A stretch of 64,000 bases of DNA from an uncultured Pseudothermotoga sp. GTDB lineage: Bacteria; Thermotogota; Thermotogae; Thermotogales; DSM-5069. Numbering within the stretch: position 1 is the first letter of the stretch; each line of letters opens with the position of its first letter. The notes beneath the pieces are model-generated. The model saw nothing but the letters and a program-made list of their open reading frames with translations. It made no database searches and had not been told where the DNA came from. The position numbers and the translations under genes were made by a program. The DNA lies in contig CALKJI010000010.1 of NCBI GenBank assembly GCA_937995655.1, positions 1 to 64,000 on the forward strand, written 5' to 3'. This document shows positions 63,569-64,000 of the stretch, piece after piece.

Positions 63569-64000
63569 TTGAAAAAAGTAACGATCAAAGATATCGCTGA
63601 TATCGCAGGTGTGTCTATTTCAACGGTATCTCGTGTTTTGAACGGAAAGGGAAATGTTGATTTAGAACTTAAGGAAAAGGTTCTGCAAGTGATAAAAGAT
63701 ACTGGTTTCCAGCCGAGCAGTTTTGCTCGCTCCTTCAGAAAAAAATCAGTACAGATCGATATCCTATTGAATGAATGGAAGGAACAGTATCTTCGAGTAT
63801 TACGTGGATTGATTGAAAGTTTGTGCTCTGAACAACTTTCGATGAATCTCAAAACAGATTTGAATAACCTTGGTGATTTTGTCGTTGCCATTGGCGAAGA
63901 ATTTGACCCCAAAATAAATGCTTCCATGATCATTGGACAGGAATCGTCATCTTGTTCAGTTGTTTTCGATTATTTTTCAACGACAGAGTCCATAGTTAGG
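63569..64000 (+). CDS. LacI family transcriptional regulator, N-terminal part (runs off the right edge)
   Basis: First 144 residues of a LacI/GalR repressor, missing from the ORF track because it is open at the edge. The N-terminus VTIKDIADIAGVSISTVSRV (then LNGKGNVD) is a textbook LacI helix-turn-helix with hinge residues FQPSSFARSFR. The following part, which would begin the periplasmic-binding-like effector domain, is less typical and short on the usual IG(V)IVP strand. TTG start six bases after GGGGGG. Effector and targets lie beyond the window. Confidence 0.88.
   Translation, partial: MKKVTIKDIADIAGVSISTVSRVLNGKGNVDLELKEKVLQVIKDTGFQPSSFARSFRKKSVQIDILLNEWKEQYLRVLRGLIESLCSEQLSMNLKTDLNNLGDFVVAIGEEFDPKINASMIIGQESSSCSVVFDYFSTTESIVR

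Noticed and set aside
63433-63933. 166-residue ORF antisense to the zinc peptidase and LacI genes
   Set aside because: Both sense genes have clear family motifs (HEIGH; LacI helix-turn-helix); the antisense frame has none.
1-64000. tRNA/rRNA genes, CRISPR arrays, insertion sequences, prophage or toxin-antitoxin loci
   Set aside because: No cloverleaf, spaced direct repeats, transposase or integrase motifs, or terminal inverted repeats were noticed while reading both strands; a covariance or repeat search could not be run.

Overview
The window reads as a chromosomal segment of an AT-rich thermophilic bacterium of the Thermotogota, most like Pseudothermotoga/Thermotoga. This is inferred from protein style and gene content: family-5 solute-binding proteins without a lipobox, a membrane pyrophosphatase, many TTG/GTG starts behind strong GGAGG sites, flagellar FliS, and L27 with a Prp-cleavable extension. 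No database search was possible. No tRNA, rRNA, CRISPR array, insertion sequence or prophage was seen; nearly all of the 64 kb is densely packed, co-oriented operons.

Layout. 1-2212 (minus): start of a chemotaxis receptor and a GAF-GGDEF diguanylate cyclase. 2333-7883 (plus): a NitT/TauT-type ABC importer, an LtaS-like membrane sulfatase-fold transferase, and an ArsB/SLC13-type permease broken by two -1 frameshifts in homopolymer runs. 7947-13119 (plus): a winged-helix/Rossmann fusion regulator, a DegT sugar aminotransferase, a nucleotide-sugar dehydrogenase and a membrane pyrophosphatase with K+-independent signature residues. 13217-19891 (plus): MutS-like ATPase, xseA, xseB, dxs, Asp23 protein and a FakA-like kinase, closed by a 15-bp bidirectional terminator shared with tdh. 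19909-22326: divergent tdh and kbl, together the threonine-to-glycine pathway. 22404-29378 (plus): a five-gene oligopeptide/oligosaccharide ABC importer with a strong promoter and an attenuating hairpin after the binding protein, then two small membrane proteins.

29316-44651 (minus) is an apparently continuous 12-gene operon: a ten-SLBB-repeat export protein, nagA, smc, Nudix, unknown, fliS, GNAT, 2-hydroxyacid dehydrogenase, mreD-like, PBP2, B12-binding radical SAM and a CPBP protease. It mixes envelope, chromosome and flagellar functions. 44746-47540 (plus): thrS and an HD-GYP protein. 47523-53804 (minus): a DUF2089 regulator flanked by two proteins with related C-termini, then valS, folC, ruvA and an unknown protein. 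54046-55814 (plus): rplU-prp-rpmA-rplM-rpsI behind a leader with a terminator-like hairpin. 55973-63545 (plus): dnaG, rpoD, phoH, a shortened PgpH-type HD phosphodiesterase, ybeY, a DUF1015 protein and a membrane zinc peptidase. A LacI-family regulator runs off the right edge.

The most notable points are the doubly frameshifted permease, the ten-SLBB protein heading the 12-gene operon, the HTH-Rossmann regulator next to sugar-nucleotide genes, the pyrophosphatase cation-signature residues, the DUF2089 trio, and several regulatory structures (dyad over the cyclase promoter, rplU leader, bidirectional terminator). No clearly new defence or mobile system was found.
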